Shown here in pieces: positions 1 through 7,951 of a stretch of DNA of 40,665 nucleotides. The stretch covers positions 1-40,665 of the forward strand of contig QAKK01000017.1 in assembly GCA_003343845.1 (NCBI GenBank). The letters run 5' to 3'. The stretch's first letter is position 1; every line of letters begins with the position of its first letter. Origin of the DNA: Oscillospiraceae bacterium (GTDB lineage: Bacteria; Bacillota; Clostridia; Oscillospirales; CAG-272). The position numbers and the translations under genes were made by a program. Under the pieces are notes generated by a model. That model made no database searches. It saw only the letters and a list, made by a program, of their open reading frames with translations, and was not told where the DNA came from.

Positions 1-250
1 AAAAAAGGATGCAGATTTGTCGAGAGGCGTTTCGTCGCCGTACTTTGTACGGCAGAAGCGGCTCTCGGCGAAAGAAAAACAGCTCCGCAGGGCTGCTTTC
101 CGGTATGCACCTTTTACGACGCAGGATGCGGCAGGAAAAAAGGATGCAGATTTGTCGAGAGGCGTTTCGTCGCCGTACTTTGTACGGCAGAAGCGGCTCT
201 CGGCGAAAGAAAAACAGCCCCGCAGGGCTGCTTTTCGGTATGCACCTTTT
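1..250. repeat. Two direct copies of a structured ~115-bp repeat
   Basis: Positions 1-115 and 136-250 are near-identical (offset 135 bp), separated by about 20 bp of different sequence. Each copy has nested inverted repeats: an outer CGAGAG/CTCTCG pair, an inner GCCGTAC-TTT-GTACGGC hairpin, and a CAGCCC-type hairpin at the end. The few differences include a C/T change in the last stem that keeps pairing through a G-U wobble. The short open frames crossing the element are not credible genes. The repeat lies just downstream of the minus-strand SLH gene, so part of it probably acts as its terminator. The first copy touches the window edge, so more copies may lie outside. Confidence 0.85.
210..235 (-). 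terminator. Intrinsic terminator after the SLH gene
   Basis: The hairpin CAGCCC-CGCA-GGGCTG at 215-230 is flanked by A-rich sequence on the low side, giving a T-tract on the minus strand, and by TTTT on the other side. It lies about 25 bp past the stop codon of the gene ending at 261. It is embedded in the second copy of the repeat, and an equivalent hairpin is present in the first copy. Confidence 0.6.
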
Positions 251-260
251 TTACGCCGCA

Positions 261-2066
261 TTATTTGGCGCGGTATTCGGTGGCGGCAATCCGTGTGAAG
301 ATCACACACGCCTCCGCACGGACAATCTCATCGTTCGGACGGTAGTTGCCCGTACCTGCATCGCCACCGACGATACCGGCGCGATACAGTTTCTGCACGG
401 CTGCCGCACAGGGCATGGCATCGGTCACATCGGGGCATGCGCCGTCGCGGACGGCGGTGTATTCCTCGGCGGGCAGGATGCTTGCAAAGACGATCGCCAT
501 GTCGCCGCGCGTGATGTTCTTGTTATAGTCCGCAAACTGACCCGCCCTGACGATGCCGTTTGCGACACAGTAATCCACATAAGGATCATACCAGTTCTTC
601 GCGCCTGCGGTGTTGATGCTGCCGCCGGTGTAGGCAACATGAATGTTGGCAGCCGCAGTCAGTGCCTGCGCGACCGTGAACTTGCCGTTGGGGGAGAACT
701 TGGTCGCGCTTGTGCCGTTGGCAAGCGCATATTCGTATGCCGTCTTGACATAGGTGTAGAACCATGCGTTCTCGGGCACGTCGGTGAAATTGCCGGTGTA
801 GCTGCGGGTGGGTGCAAACTTGCCTGCGCCCGCGCCATCAACGACGACAATGCCGTCGCCCTCGACCGACTCAAACGGGATTTCGCCCTCGAAGATCGCA
901 ATGCCGCCCGCGTCCACCACAAGACGTGCGTTGAACGCCTGCTTGGTCAGGCACTCGACCCCCTTGCCGAACGTGACGGTTGCGCCCGCGCCGACACAGA
1001 TGGTATTCTGTGATGCGCCCTCCTGGAAGAGGAGGATGTTGTCCAGCCGCGCATCGGTGTTGATGGTGAGCGTCTTGCCGGTCGCCATCTTGATGACACC
1101 GCCCGCCGGGTTGGTCGCGGGTTCGCGGTTGACATAGCTCTTGCCGTCATACGCGCCGGTGATCGTCAGATAGCCGCCGAGCTTCGGAATGGTGAAATCC
1201 GAGCCGAGATAGAATCTGCCGGACGCCACCAGCGTGCCGCCGCCGCGGACGATGGAAAGCGCGCCGTTCGACTCGGGAGAAAGCAGCTGTTTCTTCGCCT
1301 TTGCGGCGGAAAGACCGTCATTTTCGTTGTTGCCGCCGTTGAAGTCGATGTAGCCGACGCCCGCAGCCTCGCCTCTGTAATCCGGCGTTTCCTCGGGCTT
1401 GACTTCTTCCTGCACCGCCTTGTTGTAATCGTAGCTATAGCCTTCATAGACCTCGCCGCCGTTGTTCTCAATGTCAAAATCGCCGCCGCCGAGGATCAGG
1501 CGACCACCCTCCTCCACCACGATCTTCATCTTGGCATCGGTCTTGGACATGGTGACGATATTTTTGCCAATGACAAGCGTCGCGCCGCTTGCAACCGTGA
1601 TCACAGCCGGCGTGGCAGCCTCCTGAAACAGGATCATATCATCGAAAATGACGTTGCTCTGAAGCGTGAAGCTCACGCCCGCCTTCATCTTGAAGCCGGT
1701 GTCGGGGTTGGACGCGGGCTCCTTCTTCATATAGTCAACGCCCGCATACTTGGAGGTAAACAGCACCGTGCCGGGCACCTTGATCGTATAATCGACACCG
1801 ACATATGCCTTGCCGCTGAGAATGATCGTGCCGCCCTTGGCGACAGCCCCCATTCCGCCCTTGCCGGTCAGCGAGCCGAAGCTCTTCTTCGCGGTGGCTG
1901 CGGACTTGCCGGTTGCGGCATCCGTGCCGCCGGCATAATCCATGAACACAAATGCGCTGTTTGTCACATAGGGCAGGTTGCTCGGCGTGTCCGCTGCGAA
2001 AACCGCAAAGGGCAGGACCGAAACCGCCAGAAGTGCAGCCAGCATCATGCAGATCAGCTTTTTCAT
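261..2066 (-). CDS. Secreted surface protein with duplicated beta-rich module and C-terminal SLH domains
   Basis: 601 aa, starting with a Sec signal peptide (residues 1-24, cleavage near VFA-AD). Residues about 30-210 and 235-425 are two copies of one module. Each copy begins with a GG-rich motif and contains a GGTxxxSG strand pattern, an FQE(A/G)A segment and a GATxxxGK segment, like parallel beta-helix repeats. Residues about 430-600 hold up to three S-layer homology (SLH) domains, with F.DV..WFY and ITRGDMA-type motifs. SLH domains usually bind pyruvylated secondary wall polymer, so the protein is probably held on the cell wall. The start is supported by GGAGG at 8-10 nt and a promoter just upstream. 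The gene is monocistronic, with a terminator in the repeat at 210-235. No catalytic domain is recognised; a surface or adhesive role is inferred. Confidence 0.8.
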   Translation of the reverse strand: MKKLICMMLAALLAVSVLPFAVFAADTPSNLPYVTNSAFVFMDYAGGTDAATGKSAATAKKSFGSLTGKGGMGAVAKGGTIILSGKAYVGVDYTIKVPGTVLFTSKYAGVDYMKKEPASNPDTGFKMKAGVSFTLQSNVIFDDMILFQEAATPAVITVASGATLVIGKNIVTMSKTDAKMKIVVEEGGRLILGGGDFDIENNGGEVYEGYSYDYNKAVQEEVKPEETPDYRGEAAGVGYIDFNGGNNENDGLSAAKAKKQLLSPESNGALSIVRGGGTLVASGRFYLGSDFTIPKLGGYLTITGAYDGKSYVNREPATNPAGGVIKMATGKTLTINTDARLDNILLFQEGASQNTICVGAGATVTFGKGVECLTKQAFNARLVVDAGGIAIFEGEIPFESVEGDGIVVVDGAGAGKFAPTRSYTGNFTDVPENAWFYTYVKTAYEYALANGTSATKFSPNGKFTVAQALTAAANIHVAYTGGSINTAGAKNWYDPYVDYCVANGIVRAGQFADYNKNITRGDMAIVFASILPAEEYTAVRDGACPDVTDAMPCAAAVQKLYRAGIVGGDAGTGNYRPNDEIVRAEACVIFTRIAATEYRAK

Positions 2067-2101
2067 TGTAAAACCTCCATGGGTTAAAACTTTACGGTTT
2101 T

Positions 2102-2130
2102 ATTATACAGCAACCGCACATTGCCGTCAA
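2102..2130 (-). promoter_or_regulatory. Sigma-A promoter of the SLH gene
   Basis: On the minus strand, TTGACG (2125-2130) and TATAAT (2102-2107) are separated by 17 bp. Transcription should start near 2095 and give a leader of about 30 nt before the ATG at 2066. Confidence 0.75.
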
Positions 2131-2183
2131 GCGTCCCCTGCGGCAAGGCTTATTTTCGGGAATACGCATGTGCGATTTCAAAC

Positions 2184-2213
2184 AAAAAAGAAGCCGGTTC
2201 CGGCTTCTTTTTT
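2184..2213. terminator. Bidirectional intrinsic terminator after the FKBP lipoprotein operon
   Basis: A GAAGCCGG-TTCC-type hairpin is flanked by A6 on one side and T6 on the other. It lies 20 bp past the stop of the last FKBP lipoprotein gene and can end that minus-strand operon before the SLH promoter. Confidence 0.85.
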
Positions 2214-2233
2214 GAACGAATTTTCATGAGAAA

Positions 2234-3352
2234 TTACTTCGCTTCGGTGAAAGTTGCGGACGCAATCGCCTCGCCGACGATCTTGTCATAGAGAACCTTG
2301 GTCTCAATGCTCTGGCGCGAGGTGGTCTTCAGATAGGTCTCCGCCGTGTAGGGCGTCGTCCCCTCCGAAAGACCCTTGTTGACGCTCTCGACCAGCGCGT
2401 TCAGCTTTGCGGTGTACTCTTCATCGCTGACCGTGATGTTGTTCGCCTTGGCAATCGCCCACAGGCAAAGCTCTTCCTTTAGGGTCTCGCGTGCCTGCTT
2501 GTTGCAGTTCTCCTTGGTGATGCCGAGGTTGGCGGGCGTCAGACCGTAGTTGCCGTAGCCCGATGCAACAAACCAAGTGTAGTTATAGTTGTAGAGATCC
2601 TTGCCCAGCTTCTTGACGGCGCTCTCGGGGTACTTCTTGACCTCACAGCCGTTGACGATCGCGGTCCAGGTGTAGAGATACTGGTTCTTGCGGATGTTGT
2701 CGTTGTAGGTCTCTTCCAACTGCTCGCGGACATATGCACGGTAGTCCTCCACCGTCTTGACGGTGTCCTTGTGCTCGTCGTCAACGTGGTTGTGACTGTC
2801 GCTCACCAGCTCTGCCACGAGGTCATCGGTCAGTTCGGGCTTGACCGCCTCCTTGACGGAATTCAGCGTGATCTTGAACTGTGCGGTCTTGCCTGCAAGG
2901 TCGGGATTGCTGCTGTAAGGATCCGGGAAGACGGCTTCGACCGTCTTGGTCTCGCCTGCGGTCATGCCGACGATGCCCGCCTCAAAGCCCTCGATCATGC
3001 CGCCTTCGCCGAGCACCAGCTCGGAATCGGTGTCGGCGCCGCCCTCAAACTCAACACCGTCGATCGAACCGACATAGTCGATATTGACGGTATCGCCGTT
3101 GGCAGCCGCGCGCTCCACGGTCACAAGGTCCTTGTGTGCGTCCAGAACGTTGTCGATCTCGGCGTCAACCGCTGCGTCGTCCACGGGGTCAACATGCGGC
3201 AGCTCGACCGTGAGGTCCTTGTATGCGCCGGGAGTCACATAAGCCGTGAGGTCGGTATTTGCATAGTTGACATAGTCTTTGCTGCTCCCGCAGGAGGCAA
3301 GAGACAGAACCAGCAAAACGTCGGTCAGGATCAGTGCAAGTGTCTTTTTCAT
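2234..3352 (-). CDS. FKBP-type/trigger-factor-like prolyl isomerase lipoprotein, copy 3
   Basis: 372 aa. A lipoprotein signal with lipobox LASC (acylated Cys21) predicts an anchor on the outer face of the membrane. Residues about 85-170 match the FKBP fold as found in trigger factor: GDTVNIDYVG, DGVEFEGG, GFEAGIVGM and a final FKITLNSV strand. The C-terminal ~190 residues are helical and resemble the trigger-factor chaperone arm. Expected role: peptidyl-prolyl cis-trans isomerase or chaperone for exported proteins. It is the last gene of three co-oriented paralogues (17 bp after copy 2) and ends just before a strong terminator. The C-terminal arm includes a His/Asp-rich patch (SDSHNHVDDEH) not seen in the other two. 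The family call is confident; the client proteins are unknown. Confidence 0.85.
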   Translation of the reverse strand: MKKTLALILTDVLLVLSLASCGSSKDYVNYANTDLTAYVTPGAYKDLTVELPHVDPVDDAAVDAEIDNVLDAHKDLVTVERAAANGDTVNIDYVGSIDGVEFEGGADTDSELVLGEGGMIEGFEAGIVGMTAGETKTVEAVFPDPYSSNPDLAGKTAQFKITLNSVKEAVKPELTDDLVAELVSDSHNHVDDEHKDTVKTVEDYRAYVREQLEETYNDNIRKNQYLYTWTAIVNGCEVKKYPESAVKKLGKDLYNYNYTWFVASGYGNYGLTPANLGITKENCNKQARETLKEELCLWAIAKANNITVSDEEYTAKLNALVESVNKGLSEGTTPYTAETYLKTTSRQSIETKVLYDKIVGEAIASATFTEAK

Positions 3353-3369
3353 GGTGTATAATCTCCTTA

Positions 3370-4542
3370 TTATTTCGCACCCGTGAAGGTTGCGTTTTCT
3401 ACCAGCATATCCATGACGTCGACATAATAGATCGAGTAGGTCATGGTTCTGTTCATATAGTCCTCGCTAAAGCCGTATGCCTCGCACATGGATGCAAGAT
3501 CCTCATAGTCATAGTAGGCAAGCAGAGATTTCAGCTCCTCGGCGCGGCGCTCCTCACTGATCGTGAAGTTCTCCGCCTCGGCGATCGCCCAGACGACCAG
3601 CTCTTCCTTGACCGACTGCTCCGCACTTTTGCGTACTTCCGCCTCATATGCCGCAGTATCCATGCCGAGTGCCGCCGAGACAAAGTCCTCGTAGCTCATG
3701 CCGTACATCGTCGCATAGTAGCGAACATAGTCGATCTGCTGCGCCATATAGTCCTCGACGACGCCCTCGGGGTACTTCAGCACCTCGGCGTTGTCCACGG
3801 CGACGGCGATCGTGGCGGACTGTTTCTCCGCGGCGATCTCGTCCTGCCGCTGCTCTGCAAGCGTCTTGCGGACATAGGCTTCATACTCCGCCATCGTTGC
3901 GTAATCAAAGTTCTCGCGGACGAAGGTGTCGTTGTATTCGGGGATGACCGTCTCGGTGATCGAGTGCAGCGTGATCTTGAACTGCACGGTCTTGCCCGCG
4001 AGGTCCTCGTTGTTCTTGTAGGGATTCGGGAAGGTGGCGTCGATCGTCTTGACCTCGCCCACCTGCATGCCGACCATGCCTTTTTCAAAGCCGTCGATCC
4101 AGCCGCCCGCGCCGAGCGTCAGCGTCACGCCGGTTGCCGTGCCGCCCTCAAAGGCAACGCCGTCGAGCGTGCCCTCGTAGTCGATGACCAGCTCGTCGCC
4201 GTCCTTGGCGCCGCGGTCGGTGATCTCCACCGAGCGGCTGTGCTGCGTGCGCACATCCTCGATGTACTTCTTCACATCGGCGTCGGTGATCTCGCTCGAG
4301 GTCGTCAGCGTGACGGTCAAGCCCTTGTATTTGCCGAGCTTGACATACTCCGCAAGATTGATCGAAGCGTAGTCAAAGCCGTCGGGCCAGTTCTGCTCGG
4401 CAGGCGTATATTCGGTGGCTTCGGTCGTCTCGGACGTATCCGTCGTTGAATCCGCGGTGGTCTCTTCTTTCTGTTTTTTGCCGCAGGATGCCGCCGTAAG
4501 CAGCATCAGGGCGGCAAGCGTCACTGCCAGAAATCTTTTCAT
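3370..4542 (-). CDS. FKBP-type/trigger-factor-like prolyl isomerase lipoprotein, copy 2
   Basis: 390 aa. The signal peptide ends in the lipobox TAASC (Cys20), followed by a short Thr/Glu-rich spacer (about residues 25-48). The FKBP core follows with GDELVIDYEG, DGVAFEGG, GFEKGMVGM and FKITLHSI, then a helical C-terminal arm of about 190 residues. Family knowledge suggests membrane-anchored extracytoplasmic prolyl isomerase/chaperone activity. An A/G-rich Shine-Dalgarno sequence (AAAGGAAAG) precedes the ATG. It lies 48 bp after copy 1 and 17 bp before copy 3, so it is probably co-transcribed. Sequence similarity to both neighbours shows tandem duplication. It carries many acidic residues, as expected for an exported protein. 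Confidence 0.85.
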   Translation of the reverse strand: MKRFLAVTLAALMLLTAASCGKKQKEETTADSTTDTSETTEATEYTPAEQNWPDGFDYASINLAEYVKLGKYKGLTVTLTTSSEITDADVKKYIEDVRTQHSRSVEITDRGAKDGDELVIDYEGTLDGVAFEGGTATGVTLTLGAGGWIDGFEKGMVGMQVGEVKTIDATFPNPYKNNEDLAGKTVQFKITLHSITETVIPEYNDTFVRENFDYATMAEYEAYVRKTLAEQRQDEIAAEKQSATIAVAVDNAEVLKYPEGVVEDYMAQQIDYVRYYATMYGMSYEDFVSAALGMDTAAYEAEVRKSAEQSVKEELVVWAIAEAENFTISEERRAEELKSLLAYYDYEDLASMCEAYGFSEDYMNRTMTYSIYYVDVMDMLVENATFTGAK

Positions 4543-4590
4543 GTCGCTTTCCTTTTTATTTTAAACTTAAGAAATTTTCGTATTTTCCGG

Positions 4591-5967
4591 TCATGAAGCG
4601 CTCACAACGAAGTTTGCCTCCGCCGTGATCTTCGTGATGACCTCGGCATAGAGCTTGTCCTCTTTGAGCGCGGTCTTCGACTTGCCGAGCTGTTTGATCA
4701 GCGTATCCACGCTGTCCAGCCCGAGCACAGCCGCCGTCGCCGCCAGCTCCGCATCAAACTTCTCGTCCGACACGTCCAGCCCCATATCTTTGGACACGGC
4801 ATAGAGCAGCAGGCGCTGCGCCGTCAGGTTCTTGGCGCTGTTGAACAGGATGGTCTCGGCATCCGCAACCGACAGCCCGTAGAAGGTCGGAAAGATCTCC
4901 TCATAGGTCATATGATACATCTCCGCGAGCTGTTCGTATACGCGGACATTGTTCTCAAACGCCTCATTCAGCGCCGCCTCGGGGTATTGGATCACGCGGG
5001 AATTGGCAAGCGCCTTGGTCCACGCCGCCTCCTCCTTGGCAATCTCAAACGCCGCCTGTGCCTCACCCTCCAGCTCGGCGCGCAGCGTCGCGCGGTAAGC
5101 GTCAAGCGACTCCGCATTCCAGTACTGTACGGCGATCGCATCATTCGGCGTGGGATAAATGTGGTTGAGCCGGACCGTGAAAATGGCAGCCTTGCCCGCA
5201 TACGCGGGGTTGTAGTCCGCCGGGAAAACCAGATCAAGCTGCTTTTCCTCGCCCGGCTGCATGCCGCAGATGCCGTCCTCAAAGCCGTCGATCAGCGCGT
5301 CGGAGCCGAGCGTCAGCATAAAGCCGGATGCACTGCCGCCCTCAAAGGCGACGCCGTCCATCATGCCGACAAAGTCAATGCTGACCGTATCGCCCATCTC
5401 CGCCGCACGGCCGGTGATCATCGCCTCGGCGGGCAGATTTGCCACAGCCGCAGTCAGCCGCTTCGCCACGTCCGCATCGGTCACCGGGGGCGCCTCCGCA
5501 ACCGGCACCTCAATGCCGAGATACTTGCCGAGCTCAAAATAAGGCGTGAGATCGCTCTTTGCAAAGTCAAACGGTTCTTCCGGCGCATCCTCACCGGAGG
5601 TCTCTGTCGATTCCTCCGTCACGATAGGCGTGTCGGTAACGGCAGGCGCCGTGGTATCCGTCGGCTCGGTCGCGACAGGTTCTGTCACCGTCGTGCCGTC
5701 GGTCGCCGTCGTACCCGTCGGTTCAGTCACGACGGGTTCGGTCGCCGTCGTACCGTCGGGAACCGTGGTGTCCGTCGGTTCGGTCGTCTCCGCCGGTTCG
5801 GTTGCAGAGCATTGCGGGGTATCGGAGGTCGGTTCGGTCACGACAGGCGCGGTCGTGACGTCGGACGACACCACAGGATCGGTCGTCACGGGCGGTTTGT
5901 CGCCGCCGCAGCTGCCGAGCGCAAAAACAAGCGCTGTGACGAGCGCCGCGTAAAGAATTTTTTTCAT
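4591..5967 (-). CDS. FKBP-type/trigger-factor-like prolyl isomerase lipoprotein, copy 1, with long Thr/Pro/Glu linker
   Basis: 458 aa, the first gene of the three-gene operon. Lipobox LGSC (Cys20). Residues about 25-135 form a low-complexity linker of imperfect repeats such as TTEPVVTEPT, probably extended and possibly spanning the cell wall. The FKBP core lies at about residues 190-275 (GDTVSIDFVG, DGVAFEGG, GFEDGICGM, FTVRLNHI) and is followed by a helical C-terminal arm. The long linker is absent from its paralogues, suggesting that this copy reaches further from the membrane. The start has a GGAGG site and a sigma-A promoter 31 bp upstream. The repetitive linker DNA (about 5630-5880) may vary in length by slippage; that is inference. 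Confidence 0.85.
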   Translation of the reverse strand: MKKILYAALVTALVFALGSCGGDKPPVTTDPVVSSDVTTAPVVTEPTSDTPQCSATEPAETTEPTDTTVPDGTTATEPVVTEPTGTTATDGTTVTEPVATEPTDTTAPAVTDTPIVTEESTETSGEDAPEEPFDFAKSDLTPYFELGKYLGIEVPVAEAPPVTDADVAKRLTAAVANLPAEAMITGRAAEMGDTVSIDFVGMMDGVAFEGGSASGFMLTLGSDALIDGFEDGICGMQPGEEKQLDLVFPADYNPAYAGKAAIFTVRLNHIYPTPNDAIAVQYWNAESLDAYRATLRAELEGEAQAAFEIAKEEAAWTKALANSRVIQYPEAALNEAFENNVRVYEQLAEMYHMTYEEIFPTFYGLSVADAETILFNSAKNLTAQRLLLYAVSKDMGLDVSDEKFDAELAATAAVLGLDSVDTLIKQLGKSKTALKEDKLYAEVITKITAEANFVVSAS

Positions 5968-5997
5968 TCCCGTCCTCCGTAGTCGTTAGACTTCAAT

Positions 5998-6026
5998 ATG
6001 ATAGCACATTCCGATCAAAATGTAAA
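5998..6026 (-). promoter_or_regulatory. Promoter of the FKBP lipoprotein operon
   Basis: Minus-strand TTTACA (6021-6026), a 17-bp spacer and TATCAT (5998-6003) lie just ahead of the first FKBP lipoprotein gene. Confidence 0.7.
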
Positions 6027-6047
6027 TGTTTTTTCTGTGAATTTTTA

Positions 6048-6959
6048 TCAACTTTCCTGCGCGAGTCCGAGGTCGCGCTTTGTAAAGCTGTACGCCGCAT
6101 TGCAGAAGCGGCAGGACAGCTCCAGCGCCTCCGGCTTGCCCTCGGCGACCTGCTCGGCAAACATGGCAAGCAGATCCTTTTTGCCCACCGAAAGCAGCGC
6201 ACGCTGCATGCGGTCACGCGAGCAGTTGCAGCGGTAATCGACGTCCAGGACGTCAAAGGGGTCGTATTCGATGCCGCGGAGCGCAATGTCGGCAATGTCC
6301 GTGAGGCTCTTGCCTTCGTAAAACAGATGCGAGACGTTGGTGAGCGCCGCCGCGTTTTCCTCGAGCTTTGCAATGACCGCCTCATCCGCAAAGGGCAGCA
6401 GCTGCACGAGCACGCCGCCCGCCGCGCGGACGGTGGCGTCCTTGTCCACCAGCACGCCGAGCGCCAGCAGCGTCGGGATCTGCTCGCTCTCCGCAAAGTA
6501 CGCCGCCACATCCTCGGCGATCTCGCCGCTGCGCAGCTCGACCGTGCCGATGTGCGGCTCTGCCTGTCCGCATTCGCGCACGACGGTCAGGCGCCCGGCG
6601 CCGACGGCGCCGCCGACATCCAGCTTGCCGTCCGCCCGCACGGGCAGATGCGCCGCCGGATTTTCGACATAGCACTTGGCGTTGCCGTAGTAATCGCCGA
6701 CGGCGATCAGCTTGCCGATGATGCCGTCCCCTGCGACCGTGAGGCTGACTGTGTCCTGTTTTTCCCCGCACATCGAGCCGAGGATGGACGCTGCCGTCAG
6801 CAGTCTGCCTGCTGCCGCAGTCGCCGTGGGCGCGGTGTTGTGGATGCGCCGCATTTCCTCGACCATGGCGGTCGAGTTGATGACGTGGATGCGTGCGCTG
6901 CCGTCCCGCGTCATCGCGCGGAAGATCTGTGCCTGTTGTATCTTTGTCGTGTTTTCCAT
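6048..6959 (-). CDS. hslO: Hsp33 redox-regulated holdase chaperone
   Basis: 303 aa from the ATG at 6959, preceded by AGAGG; the frame is open further upstream but has no family similarity there. Hsp33 is a cytoplasmic chaperone that is inactive while four cysteines hold zinc and becomes a holdase when oxidised. All four are present: CNC (Cys244, Cys246) and CRFC (Cys283, Cys286) at the C-terminus. The N-terminal domain has the family pattern, including GRLLTAASILGSM (about 51-63), GDGIIGKLIAVGDYYGN (about 77-93) and the HLPVR segment. It lies 32 bp downstream of the methyltransferase gene in the same direction, so they are probably co-transcribed. Length is normal for the family. No clear terminator is visible before the divergent-side promoter at 5998-6026. 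Confidence 0.95.
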   Translation of the reverse strand: MENTTKIQQAQIFRAMTRDGSARIHVINSTAMVEEMRRIHNTAPTATAAAGRLLTAASILGSMCGEKQDTVSLTVAGDGIIGKLIAVGDYYGNAKCYVENPAAHLPVRADGKLDVGGAVGAGRLTVVRECGQAEPHIGTVELRSGEIAEDVAAYFAESEQIPTLLALGVLVDKDATVRAAGGVLVQLLPFADEAVIAKLEENAAALTNVSHLFYEGKSLTDIADIALRGIEYDPFDVLDVDYRCNCSRDRMQRALLSVGKKDLLAMFAEQVAEGKPEALELSCRFCNAAYSFTKRDLGLAQES

Positions 6960-6991
6960 CGTAAATCCTCTTGTTTTTCCGAAATCCCGCG

Positions 6992-7750
6992 TTACAGCCG
7001 TTTTGCGGTGAAATAAAGGCGCTCGGTGTCGCGCGCGGGCGCGCTGCCGTCGAGGTCGCCGTGCGTCGAGATCACCGCAAAGCCGCTTTTTTGCAGCATC
7101 CTGCGGATCTCGGCGGGCGTGAAGCAGGTCTCGCGCTCGTAGTCGTCGCGGCGGGTGTAGCGCCCGTCCGCATCCTCTGTGAAAATGCTGGTGAAAAATT
7201 CGCACAGCCGCGTCTGCGGGTCGTAGAGATTCTGCCAGGCGCAGAGCACACCCTCATCTTCGAGAACATAGGCGTTTGTGCCGTAGATCTCCCTGAATTT
7301 ATACGGCGCATTCACGTCGAACAGAAACAGCCCGCCGGGTTCGAGATAATTGTGCACGAGCGAGAGCATCTGCATAAAGTCGGCTTTGCCGTCCACATGA
7401 TTGACCGAGTCGAGCGTGGAAACCACCGCCTGCACCGTGCCGTACAGCTCAAACGAGAGCATGTCCTGGCAAAGAAAAAGGATGGCATCGCCGCGCCCGG
7501 CAGCAGCCGCCTTTTCCCGTGCGATCGAGAGCATCTCGGGCGAACGGTCCACGCCGGTCATGTCGTAGCCCCGGCGGTCAAGCGCCAGCGTCATTGTCCC
7601 CGTGCCGCAGCACAGGTCAAGTACGAGCTTTACGGGGATATCCGCATGCGCGCGGATCTCGCGGTCGAGATAGTCCGCCCATCCCTCGTAGTCGAGGTCG
7701 CCGTTCAAGGCGTCGTACACGGCGGAAAGCGCGCTGTAGTCGTCGGTCAT
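6992..7750 (-). CDS. Class I SAM-dependent methyltransferase
   Basis: 252 aa. A Rossmann-type methyltransferase with motif I VLDLCCGTGT (residues 43-52), the acidic residue after strand 2 (GVDRS, Asp68) and a motif II/III region around VQAVVSTLDSVNHV. It resembles small-molecule methyltransferases of the methyltransf_25/11 group; the substrate cannot be told from sequence. The ATG at 7750 has a GAGGAG site and a promoter with 17-bp spacing upstream (7781-7809). It is the first gene of a two-gene unit with hslO. The pairing does not by itself define a function. Confidence 0.85.
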   Translation of the reverse strand: MTDDYSALSAVYDALNGDLDYEGWADYLDREIRAHADIPVKLVLDLCCGTGTMTLALDRRGYDMTGVDRSPEMLSIAREKAAAAGRGDAILFLCQDMLSFELYGTVQAVVSTLDSVNHVDGKADFMQMLSLVHNYLEPGGLFLFDVNAPYKFREIYGTNAYVLEDEGVLCAWQNLYDPQTRLCEFFTSIFTEDADGRYTRRDDYERETCFTPAEIRRMLQKSGFAVISTHGDLDGSAPARDTERLYFTAKRL

Positions 7751-7780
7751 GCCATCGTCTCCTCTTGATTTTCTCCCTTT

Positions 7781-7809
7781 ATTTTAATCCATCTTCCGCG
7801 GTTTGTAAA
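7781..7809 (-). promoter_or_regulatory. Promoter of the methyltransferase-hslO unit
   Basis: Minus-strand TTTACA (7804-7809), a 17-bp spacer and TAAAAT (7781-7786), about 30 bp ahead of the ATG at 7750. Confidence 0.7.
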
Positions 7810-7869
7810 TGGGTTTTTGCCAAAAGCGAAATTTCCCACTTGTTCCGTCAAAAAATAAACAAAATACAG

Positions 7870-7898
7870 TTGAAATTTCAAGAGAATTGTGCTATATT
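7870..7898 (+). promoter_or_regulatory. Promoter of pgk
   Basis: TTGAAA (7870-7875), a 17-bp spacer and TATATT (7893-7898). It gives a leader of roughly 45 nt before pgk. Confidence 0.75.
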
Positions 7899-7951
7899 GA
7901 TGATGGCAAAACAGGAAATTCAATAGAATTTATATAAAGGAGTGTATTTTC

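Noticed and set aside
9..1013. A 334-codon plus-strand frame with an internal protein duplication at the window start
   Set aside because: The duplication is only the translated 115-bp repeat, and the rest is antisense to the SLH gene.
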